From: Prevotellaceae bacterium UBA6417
GTDB taxonomy: Bacteria > Bacteroidota > Bacteroidia > Bacteroidales > Bacteroidaceae
NCBI GenBank assembly: GCA_002439755.1
Contig: DJPH01000048.1
Coordinates: forward strand, 1 to 64,000
Reading direction: 5' to 3'
Length of the DNA stretch: 64,000 bases
The first letter of the stretch is position 1, and every line of letters begins with the position of its first letter. Under the pieces are notes generated by a model. That model was not told the DNA's origin. It worked only from the letters and a program-made list of their open reading frames with translations, and did not search any database. The position numbers were made by a program, and so were the translations under genes. Of this stretch, positions 49,652-58,929 are shown piece after piece.

Positions 49652-51352
49652 ATGAGTGTTTCTAACGAAGAAATGACTTCCAAGGGAAGTAAGAACTTTA
49701 TAGAGGAAATAGTAGAATCCGATTTGCGCAAAGGATTGAATGATGGCCGGCTGCAGACACGCTTTCCCCCGGAGCCAAACGGCTACTTGCACATTGGTCA
49801 TGCCAAGGCGATTTGTATCGATTTCGGCATTGCGCAGCAATATGGCGGTGTTTGCAATCTGCGTTTCGACGATACCAATCCGCAAAAAGAGGATACCGAA
49901 TATGTTGACGCCATCAAGGAAGACATCCAATGGTTGGGATTCAAGTGGGGCAACATATATTATGCATCAGACTACTTTCAGAAATTGTGGGATTTCGCAG
50001 TTCGTTTGATCAAAGAAGGCAAGGCCTATATCGACGAGCAGACGAGCGAGCAGATAGCCGCTCAGAAAGGCACTCCGACAGAGCCGGGAACGGCAAGTCC
50101 CTATCGCAATCGTCCTATTGAAGAGAGCCTGGAGCTTTTTAACAAGATGAACAGTGGTGAAGTGCCCGAGGGGAGCATGGTGCTGCGTGCAAAAATCGAT
50201 ATGGCCAATCCGAACATGCATTTTCGCGATCCGGTTATTTACCGTATCATTAACCGTGAGCATCATCGAACCGGGAAAAAGTGGAAAGCCTATCCCATGT
50301 ATGATTTTGCGCATGGCCAAAGTGATTTTTTTGAGGGTGTTACCCATTCAATCTGTACTCTTGAGTTTGTGCCCCATCGCCCGCTATACAATTATTTTAT
50401 TGATGAGCTGAAGGAAGGCAAAGACCTGGACGACCATCGTCCGCGGCAATACGAGTTCAATCGTTTGAATCTGACTTATACCGTTATGAGCAAACGTAAG
50501 CTGTTGGCTTTGGTTCAGGAACATTTAGTGTCGGGATGGGACGACCCTCGCATGCCTACTATCTGCGGACTGCGTCGCCGTGGCTATTCACCCGAGGCTG
50601 TTCGCAAGTTTATTGATATGATTGGCTATACCAAGTTTGACGCTCTCAACGATTATGCCATGCTTGAAGCTGCTGCCCGCGAAGATTTGAATGCAAGAGC
50701 CCTGCGTGTTTCAGCGGTGCTGAATCCGGTCAAACTGATTGTGACCAATTATCCTGATGGAAAAGAAGAGGAGATGACGGCTGTCAATAATCCCGAAAAC
50801 GAAGCCGATGGAACGCATCAGATAACTTTCAGCCGTGAATTGTGGATAGAGCGTGAAGACTTCATGGAAGACGCTCCGAAAAAGTACTTCCGCATGACTC
50901 CCGGCAAGGAAGTCCGTTTGAAAAACGCTTATATCGTAAAATGTACGGGATGTAAGAAAAATTCCGAAGGCGAAGTGGAAGAAATCTATTGCGAATACGA
51001 TCCCGAAAGCCGTAGCGGATTGCCCGGTGCCGATCGCAAGGTGAAAGGCACGCTTCATTGGGTGAGCTGCTCTCACGCCATCGGTGCTGAAGTGCGCCTG
51101 TACGACCGGCTGTTCTCTGTAGAAAATCCGTCGGCCGACGAGCGGGATTTTCGTGAGCTGCTCAATCCCGAAAGTCTGAAAGTGCTAAGCAATTGTTATG
51201 TAGAGCCCTTTGCAGCAGGATGCAAGCCGTCTGACTATCTGCAATTCCAACGTATAGGCTATTTCACGCCCGATAAGGATACCCGCCCCGACCATTTGGT
51301 CTTTAACCGCACCGTAGGCCTCAAGGACACATGGGCAAAGAAAAACAAATAG
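49652..51352 (+). CDS. glnS: Glutaminyl-tRNA synthetase
   Basis: GlnRS is a class I synthetase charging tRNA-Gln. The 566-residue protein has HIGH at residues 47-50 in FPPEPNGYLHIGHAKAIC and the KMSKS-type loop VMSKRK near residue 279, plus RFDDTNPQKED and the GWDDPRMPTICGLRRRGY tRNA-contact region. The C-terminal beta-barrel anticodon domain is complete. Presence of GlnRS suggests that this organism charges tRNA-Gln directly. dedA follows after 3 nt. Confidence 0.97.
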   Translation: MSVSNEEMTSKGSKNFIEEIVESDLRKGLNDGRLQTRFPPEPNGYLHIGHAKAICIDFGIAQQYGGVCNLRFDDTNPQKEDTEYVDAIKEDIQWLGFKWGNIYYASDYFQKLWDFAVRLIKEGKAYIDEQTSEQIAAQKGTPTEPGTASPYRNRPIEESLELFNKMNSGEVPEGSMVLRAKIDMANPNMHFRDPVIYRIINREHHRTGKKWKAYPMYDFAHGQSDFFEGVTHSICTLEFVPHRPLYNYFIDELKEGKDLDDHRPRQYEFNRLNLTYTVMSKRKLLALVQEHLVSGWDDPRMPTICGLRRRGYSPEAVRKFIDMIGYTKFDALNDYAMLEAAAREDLNARALRVSAVLNPVKLIVTNYPDGKEEEMTAVNNPENEADGTHQITFSRELWIEREDFMEDAPKKYFRMTPGKEVRLKNAYIVKCTGCKKNSEGEVEEIYCEYDPESRSGLPGADRKVKGTLHWVSCSHAIGAEVRLYDRLFSVENPSADERDFRELLNPESLKVLSNCYVEPFAAGCKPSDYLQFQRIGYFTPDKDTRPDHLVFNRTVGLKDTWAKKNK

Positions 51353-51355
51353 CAT

Positions 51356-51988
51356 ATGATATTATTGACTCCTTTTTATCAGACATTATTGGACGATCTG
51401 AACTATTTTACGTTGACCATCCTGATGGCCATCGAAAGTTCTGTTTTTCCGCTTCCTTCCGAGATAGTGGTGCCGCCGGCCGCCTATATGGCTGCCGAAG
51501 GGCGCATGTCAATGTCGCTCGTGATACTGTTTTCGACGCTCGGTTCCATCATCGGGGCTTCGGCCAACTATGTCGTTTCCTACTATGTGGGGCGTCCCGT
51601 TATCTACAAGTTTGTCGAAAGCCGTATAGGCCACATGTTCCTTTTGAACCGTGAAAAGATGGAATCGGCCGAAAAATATTTCGATCGGAAAGGCGCAATA
51701 GCCACGCTGATAGGTCGCTTGCTGCCGGGTGTGCGCCATGTGATATCCATTCCGGCCGGTTTGAGCAGAATGCATTACGGCCGCTTCGTCCTCTATACGG
51801 CAATAGGTGCCACTGTGTGGAATGCCATATTGGCGTTGCTGGGCTGGTATCTGCATAGCCTGGTGCCGCTCTCACAGTTGAACGAGCAGGTGAAGATCTA
51901 CGAACGCCCCATACTTTACGCGCTGGGCGTTATGGTAATAGCCATTGTTGCTTATTTGGTATACAAGGGCTTCAGACATAAAAAATAG
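51356..51988 (+). CDS. DedA family membrane protein
   Basis: The 210-residue inner-membrane protein has the SNARE-associated DedA domain: the LTILMAIESSVFPLPSEIVV re-entrant segment with E and P residues near 20-39, and GRLLPGVRHVISIPAGLSRM near residues 123-142. DedA proteins affect membrane potential and envelope homeostasis, and some flip lipid carriers. It begins 3 nt after glnS and is probably co-transcribed. A terminator follows at 52018-52050. Confidence 0.92.
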   Translation: MILLTPFYQTLLDDLNYFTLTILMAIESSVFPLPSEIVVPPAAYMAAEGRMSMSLVILFSTLGSIIGASANYVVSYYVGRPVIYKFVESRIGHMFLLNREKMESAEKYFDRKGAIATLIGRLLPGVRHVISIPAGLSRMHYGRFVLYTAIGATVWNAILALLGWYLHSLVPLSQLNEQVKIYERPILYALGVMVIAIVAYLVYKGFRHKK

Positions 51989-52017
51989 CACGATTTTAAG
52001 TTAGGAAAACATTGCGA

Positions 52018-52050
52018 AGAGGGCAGGCCGCAAGGCTGTGCCCTCTTTTC
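52018..52050 (+). terminator. Rho-independent terminator after dedA
   Basis: AGAGGGCA pairs with TGCCCTCT, continued inwards by GGCC/GGCT pairs around GCAA, and is followed by TTTT. Confidence 0.8.
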
Positions 52051-52287
52051 ATGCTATGGTTTGAAAAACACTTGCTGCGAGTTGAAATTTGCAGCACAAG
52101 ACATCGGATTTGCTCCCTACGCGTTGCCGCATTTCACGTAAGGCGCGTTTAGGGGCGTGTGGAAGTACGGAAATGCACGTGTGCGAAGACCGAATATAAA
52201 GTGGAGCATCAAAAAAGGCGCTTCATTAAGATGAAACAGGCGGGGTGCAAGAAAAAACGGAGGTTTTGCGAAAAAATAGCAGAAATA

Positions 52288-52320
52288 TTTGCTGCGAATC
52301 AAAACTTGTTTATACCTTTG
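52288..52320 (+). promoter_or_regulatory. recQ promoter
   Basis: TTTG (52288-52291), a 21-nt spacer and TACCTTTG (52313-52320) form a complete Bacteroidetes promoter about 45 nt before the recQ ATG at 52365. Confidence 0.65.
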
Positions 52321-52364
52321 TTTCAATAGTAGAGTGTAAGTCGGATAGTAGGTCTGCCGTCAGC

Positions 52365-54545
52365 ATGATAGAAAGACAGATATTGACAAATAGCTTAAAA
52401 AGATACTTCGGCTTTGACGTGTTCAAAGGCGATCAGGAGGCCATTATACGCAATGTGCTCGAAGGCAAGGATACATTTGTACTTATGCCAACGGGTGGCG
52501 GCAAAAGCCTTTGCTATCAGTTGCCAGCATTGATGCTCGAAGGGACAGCCATCGTTGTGTCGCCCTTAATAGCACTGATGAAGAACCAGGTAGACGTGAT
52601 GAGCCACTTGGGCGAGAATGCTGGAATTGCCCATTTTATCAATTCGACGCTGACCAAGGCAGCTCTGTCTGAAACCAAAAACGATGTGCGCAAAGGCATA
52701 ACAAAACTACTGTATGTAGCTCCCGAAACGCTGACAAAAGAAGAGAATATCAGGTTTTTCAAAAAAATCAATGTGTCATTCTATGCCATTGACGAGGCTC
52801 ATTGCATCTCAGAATGGGGGCATGATTTCAGAGTGGAATACCGTAAGATACGTCCCGCGATCGATGCCATAGGCCGCGCGCCGATTATAGCATTGACTGC
52901 GACAGCCACAGATAAGGTGAAAGCAGATATAAAGAAAAACCTCGGCATTCCGTCAGCACGCGAATTCTGCAGCTCTTTCAATCGTCCGAACCTCTATTAT
53001 GAAGTGCGTCCTAAGACCAAAGACGTCGACAAAGAAATAATAAGGTTTATACGCCAGAACATGCACAAAAGCGGCATCATCTATTGCCTGAGTCGCAAAA
53101 GAGTGGAGCTGCTAGCCGAAGTGTTGCAGGCCAACGACATAAAAGCTGCGCCTTATCATGCCGGAATGGATGCATCGCTACGCGCACAGACTCAAGACGA
53201 TTTCCTGATGGAGCGCATAGATGTGATAGTGGCCACTATAGCTTTCGGAATGGGCATAGACAAACCCGATGTGAGATACGTCTTGCATTATGACATGCCC
53301 AAGAGCCTGGAGGGCTATTATCAGGAAACCGGCCGTGCAGGGCGTGACGGCGGTGAAGGCAACTGCATCGCATTCTATTCATACAAAGACCTGCAAAGAT
53401 TGGAAAAATTCATGGAAGACAAACCACTGTCAGAACAAGACATAGGACGGCAACTGCTTAAAGAAACGGCAACCTATGCCGAGTCGTCCGTGTGCAGGCG
53501 CAAATTGTTACTGCATTATTTCGGCGAAGAATACAAAGAAGATAATTGTGGAATGTGTGACAACTGTATAAATCCAAAAGAAAAGGTGGAAGCAAAAGAT
53601 AAATTATGTAAAGTAATAGAGATAGTATCAGCCATTAAGGAAAACTTTGACGAAGATTTCGTGATGAACATCATCATGGGTCGTGAAACAGAAGAAATAA
53701 TGGCACAGAAATTCGATGAACTCGAATCATTTGGCATCGGTGAGGACGAAGATGAAAAGGTCTGGATTTCAGTTTTGCGTCAAGCCGTGCTGACAGGCTA
53801 TCTGGAGAAAGATATAGAAAACTCGGGAGCATTGAAAATAACGCCTCAAGGCGCAAAATTCTTGAAAAATCCCGTTTCGTTCAAGATAACGGTAGACAAC
53901 GACTTTGACAATGATGATATAGATGTGCCATTGGACACATCGGCCTCCGGAGCGGTAGACCCGGTGTTATTCCAAATGCTGAAAGACCTGCGTAAACGGT
54001 TGTCGAAAGAACTTGACGTCCCCCCTTACGTGATATTCCAGGATCCTTCATTGGAGGCCATGTCGACAAATTATCCCGAAACCATAGAGGAATTACAAAA
54101 TATCCCGGGAGTCGGAGCCGGAAAGGCAAAACGTTACGGCCAGGCCTTTTGCGATCTGATAAAACGCCATTGTCAGGAAAACGAAATAGAGCGTCCCGAG
54201 GATTTGCGCATCCGGACCGTGGCCAATAAGTCGAAACTGAAAGTAAGCATCATCCATAGCATAGACAGAAAAGTCGCACTTGACGATATAGCCGAAGTAA
54301 ACGGATTAGACTTTGACGAACTGCTCGAAGAAATCGAAGCCATCGTATATTCCGGCACAAAAATCAACATAGATTACTTCCTGAACGAAGTTATGGACGA
54401 AGACAGATTGGCTGATATATACGAATATTTTCAGGAATCAGAAACAGACAATCTGGATGACGCGGTGGAAGAACTGGGCAGCGACTATACGGAAGAAGAA
54501 ATCCGGCTCGTTCGCATCAAATTCATTTCAGATATGGCCAATTAG
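52365..54545 (+). CDS. recQ: ATP-dependent DNA helicase RecQ
   Basis: RecQ is a 3'-5' superfamily 2 helicase of recombination and repair. The 726 residues carry Walker A MPTGGGKSLCYQLPAL, IDEAHCISEWGHDFR (DEAH), ALTATATDKV, the RecQ-C region YHAGMDASLRAQTQ, and GMGIDKPDVRYVLHYDMPKS with QETGRAGRDG. Zinc-binding cysteines follow (CGMCDNCINP), then a winged helix and an HRDC domain (LFQMLKDLRKRLSKELDVPP). A further C-terminal helical module of about 100 residues is usual in Bacteroidetes RecQ. The start MIERQILTNSLKRYFGFD is downstream of the promoter at 52288-52320. Confidence 0.96.
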   Translation: MIERQILTNSLKRYFGFDVFKGDQEAIIRNVLEGKDTFVLMPTGGGKSLCYQLPALMLEGTAIVVSPLIALMKNQVDVMSHLGENAGIAHFINSTLTKAALSETKNDVRKGITKLLYVAPETLTKEENIRFFKKINVSFYAIDEAHCISEWGHDFRVEYRKIRPAIDAIGRAPIIALTATATDKVKADIKKNLGIPSAREFCSSFNRPNLYYEVRPKTKDVDKEIIRFIRQNMHKSGIIYCLSRKRVELLAEVLQANDIKAAPYHAGMDASLRAQTQDDFLMERIDVIVATIAFGMGIDKPDVRYVLHYDMPKSLEGYYQETGRAGRDGGEGNCIAFYSYKDLQRLEKFMEDKPLSEQDIGRQLLKETATYAESSVCRRKLLLHYFGEEYKEDNCGMCDNCINPKEKVEAKDKLCKVIEIVSAIKENFDEDFVMNIIMGRETEEIMAQKFDELESFGIGEDEDEKVWISVLRQAVLTGYLEKDIENSGALKITPQGAKFLKNPVSFKITVDNDFDNDDIDVPLDTSASGAVDPVLFQMLKDLRKRLSKELDVPPYVIFQDPSLEAMSTNYPETIEELQNIPGVGAGKAKRYGQAFCDLIKRHCQENEIERPEDLRIRTVANKSKLKVSIIHSIDRKVALDDIAEVNGLDFDELLEEIEAIVYSGTKINIDYFLNEVMDEDRLADIYEYFQESETDNLDDAVEELGSDYTEEEIRLVRIKFISDMAN

Positions 54546-54586
54546 GCCTATAAGCTCAAACGACAGCCGGGAAAGCAGAAAAAAGC

Positions 54587-55420
54587 ATGACAAAGCAAAA
54601 ACTCTTGCCACTATTGACGGCAACCTCCCTATTGGTAACAGGAGGGTTGCTCATCGAAGGACTCTTTTCCGGTGACGGCATTGCACGATTCAGCCAACGT
54701 TCTTATCAGCTGACGTTACTTGCATTGTCTTTGATAGATATAAATCTGCTACTTTTGCTTTTCAACAACAGTGGTCGCAGAAAAAAAACAAACAAAGAAG
54801 GTTTCGTGGATTCCGGCCGACGCAGCTTTCTCACCTGGTCCTCGGGAATAGCGCAAAACAAGACCGTAGACGCAGTAAAGCAAAAGATGGATAAAGGAAT
54901 CGCGGCAGTAACAAAAAAACGCAATCCGAAAAGCCGTAATCCCTTAGTGCCGGCAGGTGCCGGTACATGGGAGCATTACAAAAAAGCATGCGACGTATGT
55001 CAGAAGTGCGTCGAAATATGTCCGCAAAAAGTACTGAAGCCCTCCTTGGCTTACGCTGACTTCATGCTTCCCGAGCTGGACTTTCGCAGCTCATACTGTC
55101 ATGTGGATTGTGTAAAGTGCAACGAAGTCTGTCCTACAGGTGCACTCGAAAAAATAACGCCCGAAGAAAAAGCGGGCATCCAAATAGGTTATGCTGTGTG
55201 GCTGCGTGAAAATTGCCTCGTCATTGACGATAAGCAATGCAGCAGCTGCGAAAAGGCATGCCCGAACGGCAGTATAGAAATGATTGCCTCCGGGCGTTTC
55301 AAGATTCCGCTAATCAATACCGGGACATGCCTCGGCTGCGGAGCTTGTCAGGCCGCGTGTCCGTCTTCGCCACTTAAGGCGATATACGTCGAGGCTCACC
55401 TATCGCATCGCTACAGGTGA
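54587..55420 (+). CDS. NapG-like polyferredoxin with two membrane spans and an internal twin-arginine motif
   Basis: The 277-residue protein has two hydrophobic spans (about residues 5-26 and 40-60), then GRRSFLTWSSG at 77-87, and then four 4Fe-4S motifs: CDVCQKCVEICP, CHVDCVKCNEVCP, CSSCEKACP and CLGCGACQAACP. The arrangement resembles NapG/MauM-type electron carriers, which are exported by Tat. The RRSFL motif fits a Tat signal, but no hydrophobic stretch follows it. tatA and tatC lie directly downstream (66 nt). It could deliver electrons from the quinone pool to an exported enzyme; the partner is not in the window. Confidence 0.85.
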   Translation: MTKQKLLPLLTATSLLVTGGLLIEGLFSGDGIARFSQRSYQLTLLALSLIDINLLLLLFNNSGRRKKTNKEGFVDSGRRSFLTWSSGIAQNKTVDAVKQKMDKGIAAVTKKRNPKSRNPLVPAGAGTWEHYKKACDVCQKCVEICPQKVLKPSLAYADFMLPELDFRSSYCHVDCVKCNEVCPTGALEKITPEEKAGIQIGYAVWLRENCLVIDDKQCSSCEKACPNGSIEMIASGRFKIPLINTGTCLGCGACQAACPSSPLKAIYVEAHLSHRYR

Positions 55421-55485
55421 AGTCCCTGAAACGATAGAATAGAAAATGATAACAATACAATATAATTAAATTAAAAAGATTACCT

Positions 55486-55701
55486 ATGTTACAACTGTTG
55501 TTTTTAGGCGGTTTAGGCTTGCAAGAAATCCTGATTATCGCATTTATTGTTTTGCTCCTTTTCGGAGGAAAGAAAATTCCCGAACTGATGAAAGGCCTTG
55601 GCAAAGGCGTTCGCAGTTTCAAGGATGGGGTGAACAGCATTGAAGAAGACACAAAGAAAGAACTGGACAATATTGATCAGCCTCAACAGAAAGACAAGTA
55701 A
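55486..55701 (+). CDS. tatA: Sec-independent protein translocase TatA/E
   Basis: The 71-residue protein has a short N-terminal membrane helix (GLQEILIIAFIVLLLFGGKK), the FGGKKIPELMKGLGKGVRSF amphipathic helix and an acidic tail, as in TatA. TatA polymerises to form the transient pore for folded twin-arginine substrates. It overlaps tatC by one base (TAATG), so the two are coupled. No separate tatB is visible, so this TatA may serve both roles, as in minimal TatAC systems. Confidence 0.95.
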   Translation: MLQLLFLGGLGLQEILIIAFIVLLLFGGKKIPELMKGLGKGVRSFKDGVNSIEEDTKKELDNIDQPQQKDK

Positions 55702-56594
55702 TGGACGCTCCGGAACATGACATAAATGCGACCTTTTGGGAGCATTTGGATGCGCTCCGCTCTGTCATTATCCACATAGTCATCGCCGTTTTGGTGATGA
55801 CAGTTGTGGCGTTTTGCTTCAAGGATTTGCTTTTCGAGGTGGTGCTTGCTCCCAAGTACGATGATTTCATCACTTATCGCATGATGAGACATCTTAGCGA
55901 GTGTGTAGGTCTTGCATCGATTGCTCCCGAATCTTTTAACGTGGAGCTAATCAATACAGGCATGGCATCACAATTCCTTATTCACGTGAAGATGGCTTTT
56001 TTGATGGCCGTCCTTTTGGTTTCGCCGTATATTCTGTATGCTATTTTTGCCTTTGTTTCACCGGCTCTTTATAGGAATGAGCGCCGTTATTCTGTGCGTT
56101 TTATCGTAGGAGGCTACTTTATGTTTATCATGGGTGTGCTTTTGAGCTATATCCTGATTTTCCCTCTGACGTTCCGTTTCCTTGGTACTTATCAAGTGAG
56201 CAATGATGTGAAGAATCTTATCTCATTGGACTCGTATATAGATACGATGATGATGCTTAATCTTATGATGGGCATTCTTTTCGAGTTGCCTGTTTTAAGT
56301 TGGCTTTTTGCGAAGTTCGGCATCCTGAAACCTGATTATATGACACAATACAGGCGCCATGCCATTGTGGTGATTTTGATTATTGCCGCGATAATTACGC
56401 CGACGAGCGATGCGTTTACTCTCACGTTGGTTTCACTACCCATTTACTTGCTTTATGAGCTGAGCATTATAATTGTGAAGTATACTTATAAGCCACGCAT
56501 TGAAAGTGATGACGAAGAGGATGATGATGACGGCGATTTGCCGGTAAAAGCTTCGGCGGATGCAGGTTCTGATTTGGCTTTAAAAAAGAAATGA
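55701..56594 (+). CDS. tatC: Sec-independent protein translocase TatC
   Basis: TatC is the receptor for twin-arginine signal peptides. The 297-residue protein has six membrane spans and the family motifs FWEHLDALRSVIIHIVIAV at the N-terminus and FVSPALYRNERRYSVRFIVG near residue 130. The C-terminal tail is acidic (DDEEDDDD). It starts on the last base of the tatA stop codon and ends before a bidirectional terminator. Confidence 0.97.
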   Translation: MDAPEHDINATFWEHLDALRSVIIHIVIAVLVMTVVAFCFKDLLFEVVLAPKYDDFITYRMMRHLSECVGLASIAPESFNVELINTGMASQFLIHVKMAFLMAVLLVSPYILYAIFAFVSPALYRNERRYSVRFIVGGYFMFIMGVLLSYILIFPLTFRFLGTYQVSNDVKNLISLDSYIDTMMMLNLMMGILFELPVLSWLFAKFGILKPDYMTQYRRHAIVVILIIAAIITPTSDAFTLTLVSLPIYLLYELSIIIVKYTYKPRIESDDEEDDDDGDLPVKASADAGSDLALKKK

Positions 56595-56610
56595 CGCCAT
56601 AGGAGGCGCA

Positions 56611-56660
56611 TTAAAAAAAAGGACAAGGAGCGGCTTTTATGCCGTTTCTTGTCCTTTAAA
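56611..56660. terminator. Bidirectional terminator between tatC and the convergent exported-protein gene
   Basis: A 17-bp stem with two wobbles has arms at 56618-56634 and 56641-56657 around TTTTAT. It is followed by a run of eight T on the minus strand and by TTT on the plus strand. It can serve both convergent genes. Confidence 0.8.
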
Positions 56661-56684
56661 TCTTATAGATTCTGTCGGTCTGTT

Positions 56685-57104
56685 TCACAGGTTTTTGGGC
56701 ACTTTGTCGTTGGCCAACTGGAATATATAGTAGACGTATGGCTTTTTGACTATTTGCGAAAATACTTGGGTATATTTCCGTTTTACCTTGATTTCCTCTT
56801 CTTCCGATTTCCAATGGCTGTCCAGCAGTTCTTGCGCTTGTGCCGGTGTCAGTTGCCGTTTGTCAATTTGTACTCTGTATTTGTCTTTTAGGTCGTTATA
56901 GATGTCTCTTGCCGCGTGCCATTCTTTGAGATATGCGTAAAAGGCCGGTGAGAACTTGCTTTCGAGTTGCTTGCTCATTTTCAGTCCTTTTACTACGTGG
57001 TGATACCGCCAATGATCTTTCTTAGATTGTGCTTTCAGTACTTGTCCTGTTGCCGCCATTATGGCTATGGCTATCAACAGGGATGTTGTGTATTTATTTT
57101 TCAT
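56685..57104 (-). CDS. Small exported protein of unknown function
   Basis: From the preferred start at 57104 the product has 139 residues. A signal peptide (MKNKYTTSLLIAIAIMAATG, cleavage probably after LKAQ) is followed by a basic, helical mature domain with regular aromatic residues (HWRYHHVVKGLKMSKQLESK). I recognise no family. A frame open to 57182 runs backward into RNase P RNA and is not credible. It begins 21 nt after the end of rnpB on the same strand and may be read through from the rnpB promoter. Confidence 0.75.
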   Translation of the reverse strand: MKNKYTTSLLIAIAIMAATGQVLKAQSKKDHWRYHHVVKGLKMSKQLESKFSPAFYAYLKEWHAARDIYNDLKDKYRVQIDKRQLTPAQAQELLDSHWKSEEEEIKVKRKYTQVFSQIVKKPYVYYIFQLANDKVPKNL

Positions 57105-57125
57105 GTGTAGGAGTTTTATAATTAA

Positions 57126-57502
57126 AAAGAGTTGGCCTGTAAGCCGGGTTCTGTGTTCCTCTTTAAGAGGAATGCCTGTCATTTATCTACGCCCGAGGTT
57201 GCCCCGGGGCTCTATCGTTCTACCCTCCGATGCACGGTAGTTTGAGCGGGCCGCTCTCAAGCACCGGTTTACTTGAACTTTCAACACCCGTAACGCACGC
57301 CCCGCGACATCACTGTCCGGTCGGTGAGCTCTTACCTCGCCTTCTCACCCTTACCTTTGCCGTTAAAAGCCAAGGCGGTTGTTTTCTTCTGCGTTATGTT
57401 ACCCTCGCGGATATCTTCCCGTTAGGAAGTGGGCTGCCCTATGTTGCCCGGACTTTCCTCTTGCTCCTGGTGTGGGGCAAGCGACAAGCCGGCCAGCTCT
57501 TT
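57126..57502 (-). ncRNA. rnpB: RNase P RNA (bacterial type A)
   Basis: The minus strand carries the conserved RNase P core: AGAGGAAAGTCCGGGCAACA near the 5' end, the GGTAAGAGCTCACC region, GGGTAGAACGATAGAGC (CR-IV/V), and the 3' conserved GATAAATGACAGGC followed by ACAGAACCCGGCTTACAGGC. The P1 helix forms between AAGAGCTGGCC (5') and GGCCAACTCTT (3'), setting the ends near 57502 and 57126. RNase P RNA matures tRNA 5' ends. A TACTTTTG box lies just upstream at 57512-57519. Confidence 0.96.
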
Positions 57503-57511
57503 TATAATGGG

Positions 57512-57519
57512 CAAAAGTA
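57512..57519 (-). promoter_or_regulatory. Probable rnpB promoter
   Basis: The minus strand reads TACTTTTG, an exact TAnnTTTG match that places transcription start at about the predicted 5' end of RNase P RNA. Confidence 0.6.
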
Positions 57520-57551
57520 CGATTTTTGTGTTGATTGTCATTGCTTTTTTG

Positions 57552-57559
57552 TATTTTTG
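57552..57559 (+). promoter_or_regulatory. Probable promoter of the fucosidase gene
   Basis: TATTTTTG matches TAnnTTTG, with a TTTG at 57525-57528 (23-nt spacing, slightly long). It would give a leader of about 20 nt and is divergent from the rnpB promoter. Confidence 0.45.
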
Positions 57560-57582
57560 AAGCCTAATAACCAATTCTTATA

Positions 57583-58911
57583 ATGATGAAAAGACTTTTT
57601 CCCCGTGTTCTATTGTTGTTTTTGCCATGTTGTATGGCTATTTCGTTACCGTTGGCGGCTCAACCGATTTATGAACCGACTCCAGAAAACATGGAGGTCC
57701 GCAAGGAGTTTGAGGCTGATCGTTTCGGTATTTTTTTGCATTGGGGCATTTATTCCGAGTATGCTCAGGGTGAGTGGTATCTTGAGTTTGGAAAGCTCAG
57801 GAATTCTGAGTATTCCAAGGCGGCCGATTGCTTTTATCCCGTGCGTTTTGATGCTCGTCGCTGGGTTCGCTCTTTTAAGGAAGCGGGTGCCAGGTATATT
57901 TGTATTACTGCGCGCCATCATGACGGTTTTTCGATGTTCAAGACTTCGGCTTCTCCCTATAATATTGTGGATGCCACTCCGTTCCGCCGTGACGTGCTGG
58001 CTGAGTTGGCCGCTGCTTGCAAGGAGGAGGGGCTCAAGTTGCATTTTTATTATTCTCTTCTCGATTGGGTGCGCGAGGACTATCCGATAGGAAAGTCCGG
58101 CCGCCATACAGGGCGTGTGGGCAATAAGGCTGATTATAATGCGTATTTTGATTTTATGAAGAGCCAGATCAGGGAATTACTGACCAATTATGGTGATGTG
58201 CGTGCCCTTTGGTTTGACGGGTACTGGGATCATGCCGGTGAGCAGCCTGCTTTTGACTGGCGTATGCCTGAGCTTTACCGCTATATCCATTCTTTGCGGC
58301 CGGCGTGTCTGATTGGTAACAATCATCATATTTCGCCTATTTCCGGTGAAGATTTCCAAATGTTTGAGCGCGACCTCCCCGGAGAAAACAAAGCCGGTTT
58401 TTCCGGACAGGCTGTGAGCCATTTGCCGCTTGAAATGTGTCAGACGATGAATGGCATGTGGGGCTACAAAGTGGCCGACCTGAATTATAAGTCTGTAAAG
58501 GATATGGTGCGGCTTCTTGTGCGTGCGGCGGCAAAAGGTTCTAATTTGTTGCTCAATATCGGGCCAAGGCCCAACGGCGAGTTGCCTGACCTGTCGATTG
58601 ACAGGCTTAAAGGCATCGGACAGTGGATGAAGCTTTATGGCGAGACTATCTATGGCACTCAGGCCGGTTGCGTGGGTGCGCAGGAGTGGGGCGTTTCCAC
58701 CCAAAAGGGAATGCAATTGTTTCTGCACGTCATGTCGTCGGAGCCGCGGCAAGTGCTCGTTCCGTTGAAACAAAAGGTGAAAGGAGTCGTTGAGTTCCTG
58801 TCAGGAAGAAAGTTACCGTATAAGCAGCAGAAAGATGGCTCTTTGCTTATTACATTGCCCGAGCGAGGAGATGAAATCGATTATGTCATAACTGTGACTT
58901 TGAAGAAGTAA
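57583..58911 (+). CDS. Secreted alpha-L-fucosidase (GH29)
   Basis: The 442-residue protein has a signal peptide (KRLFPRVLLLFLPCCMAISL, cleavage after LAAQ). A GH29 (beta/alpha)8 domain follows with FGIFLHWGIYSEYAQGEWY, YICITARHHDGFSMF and the nucleophile region ALWFDGYWDH, where D212 is the likely catalytic aspartate. AAKGSNLLLNIGPRPNGELP lies further on. A C-terminal beta-sandwich of about 80 residues ends the protein. It should release terminal alpha-linked fucose from host or dietary glycans in the periplasm. Start 57583 or the next ATG (57586) is possible. It stands outside any susC/susD locus in this window. Confidence 0.93.
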   Translation: MMKRLFPRVLLLFLPCCMAISLPLAAQPIYEPTPENMEVRKEFEADRFGIFLHWGIYSEYAQGEWYLEFGKLRNSEYSKAADCFYPVRFDARRWVRSFKEAGARYICITARHHDGFSMFKTSASPYNIVDATPFRRDVLAELAAACKEEGLKLHFYYSLLDWVREDYPIGKSGRHTGRVGNKADYNAYFDFMKSQIRELLTNYGDVRALWFDGYWDHAGEQPAFDWRMPELYRYIHSLRPACLIGNNHHISPISGEDFQMFERDLPGENKAGFSGQAVSHLPLEMCQTMNGMWGYKVADLNYKSVKDMVRLLVRAAAKGSNLLLNIGPRPNGELPDLSIDRLKGIGQWMKLYGETIYGTQAGCVGAQEWGVSTQKGMQLFLHVMSSEPRQVLVPLKQKVKGVVEFLSGRKLPYKQQKDGSLLITLPERGDEIDYVITVTLKK

Positions 58912-58929
58912 CAAAAGCCAATTTACCCC

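Larger units (their letters stand above)
51989..52364. other. Gap between dedA and recQ
   Basis: It contains the glnS-dedA terminator and the recQ promoter. A plus-strand extension of the recQ frame (from 52245) lies mainly upstream of the promoter and is not used. Nothing else is recognisable. Confidence 0.5.

Noticed and set aside
57230..57583. 117-codon plus-strand frame
   Set aside because: It lies almost wholly within RNase P RNA on the other strand, whose conserved core is unmistakable.
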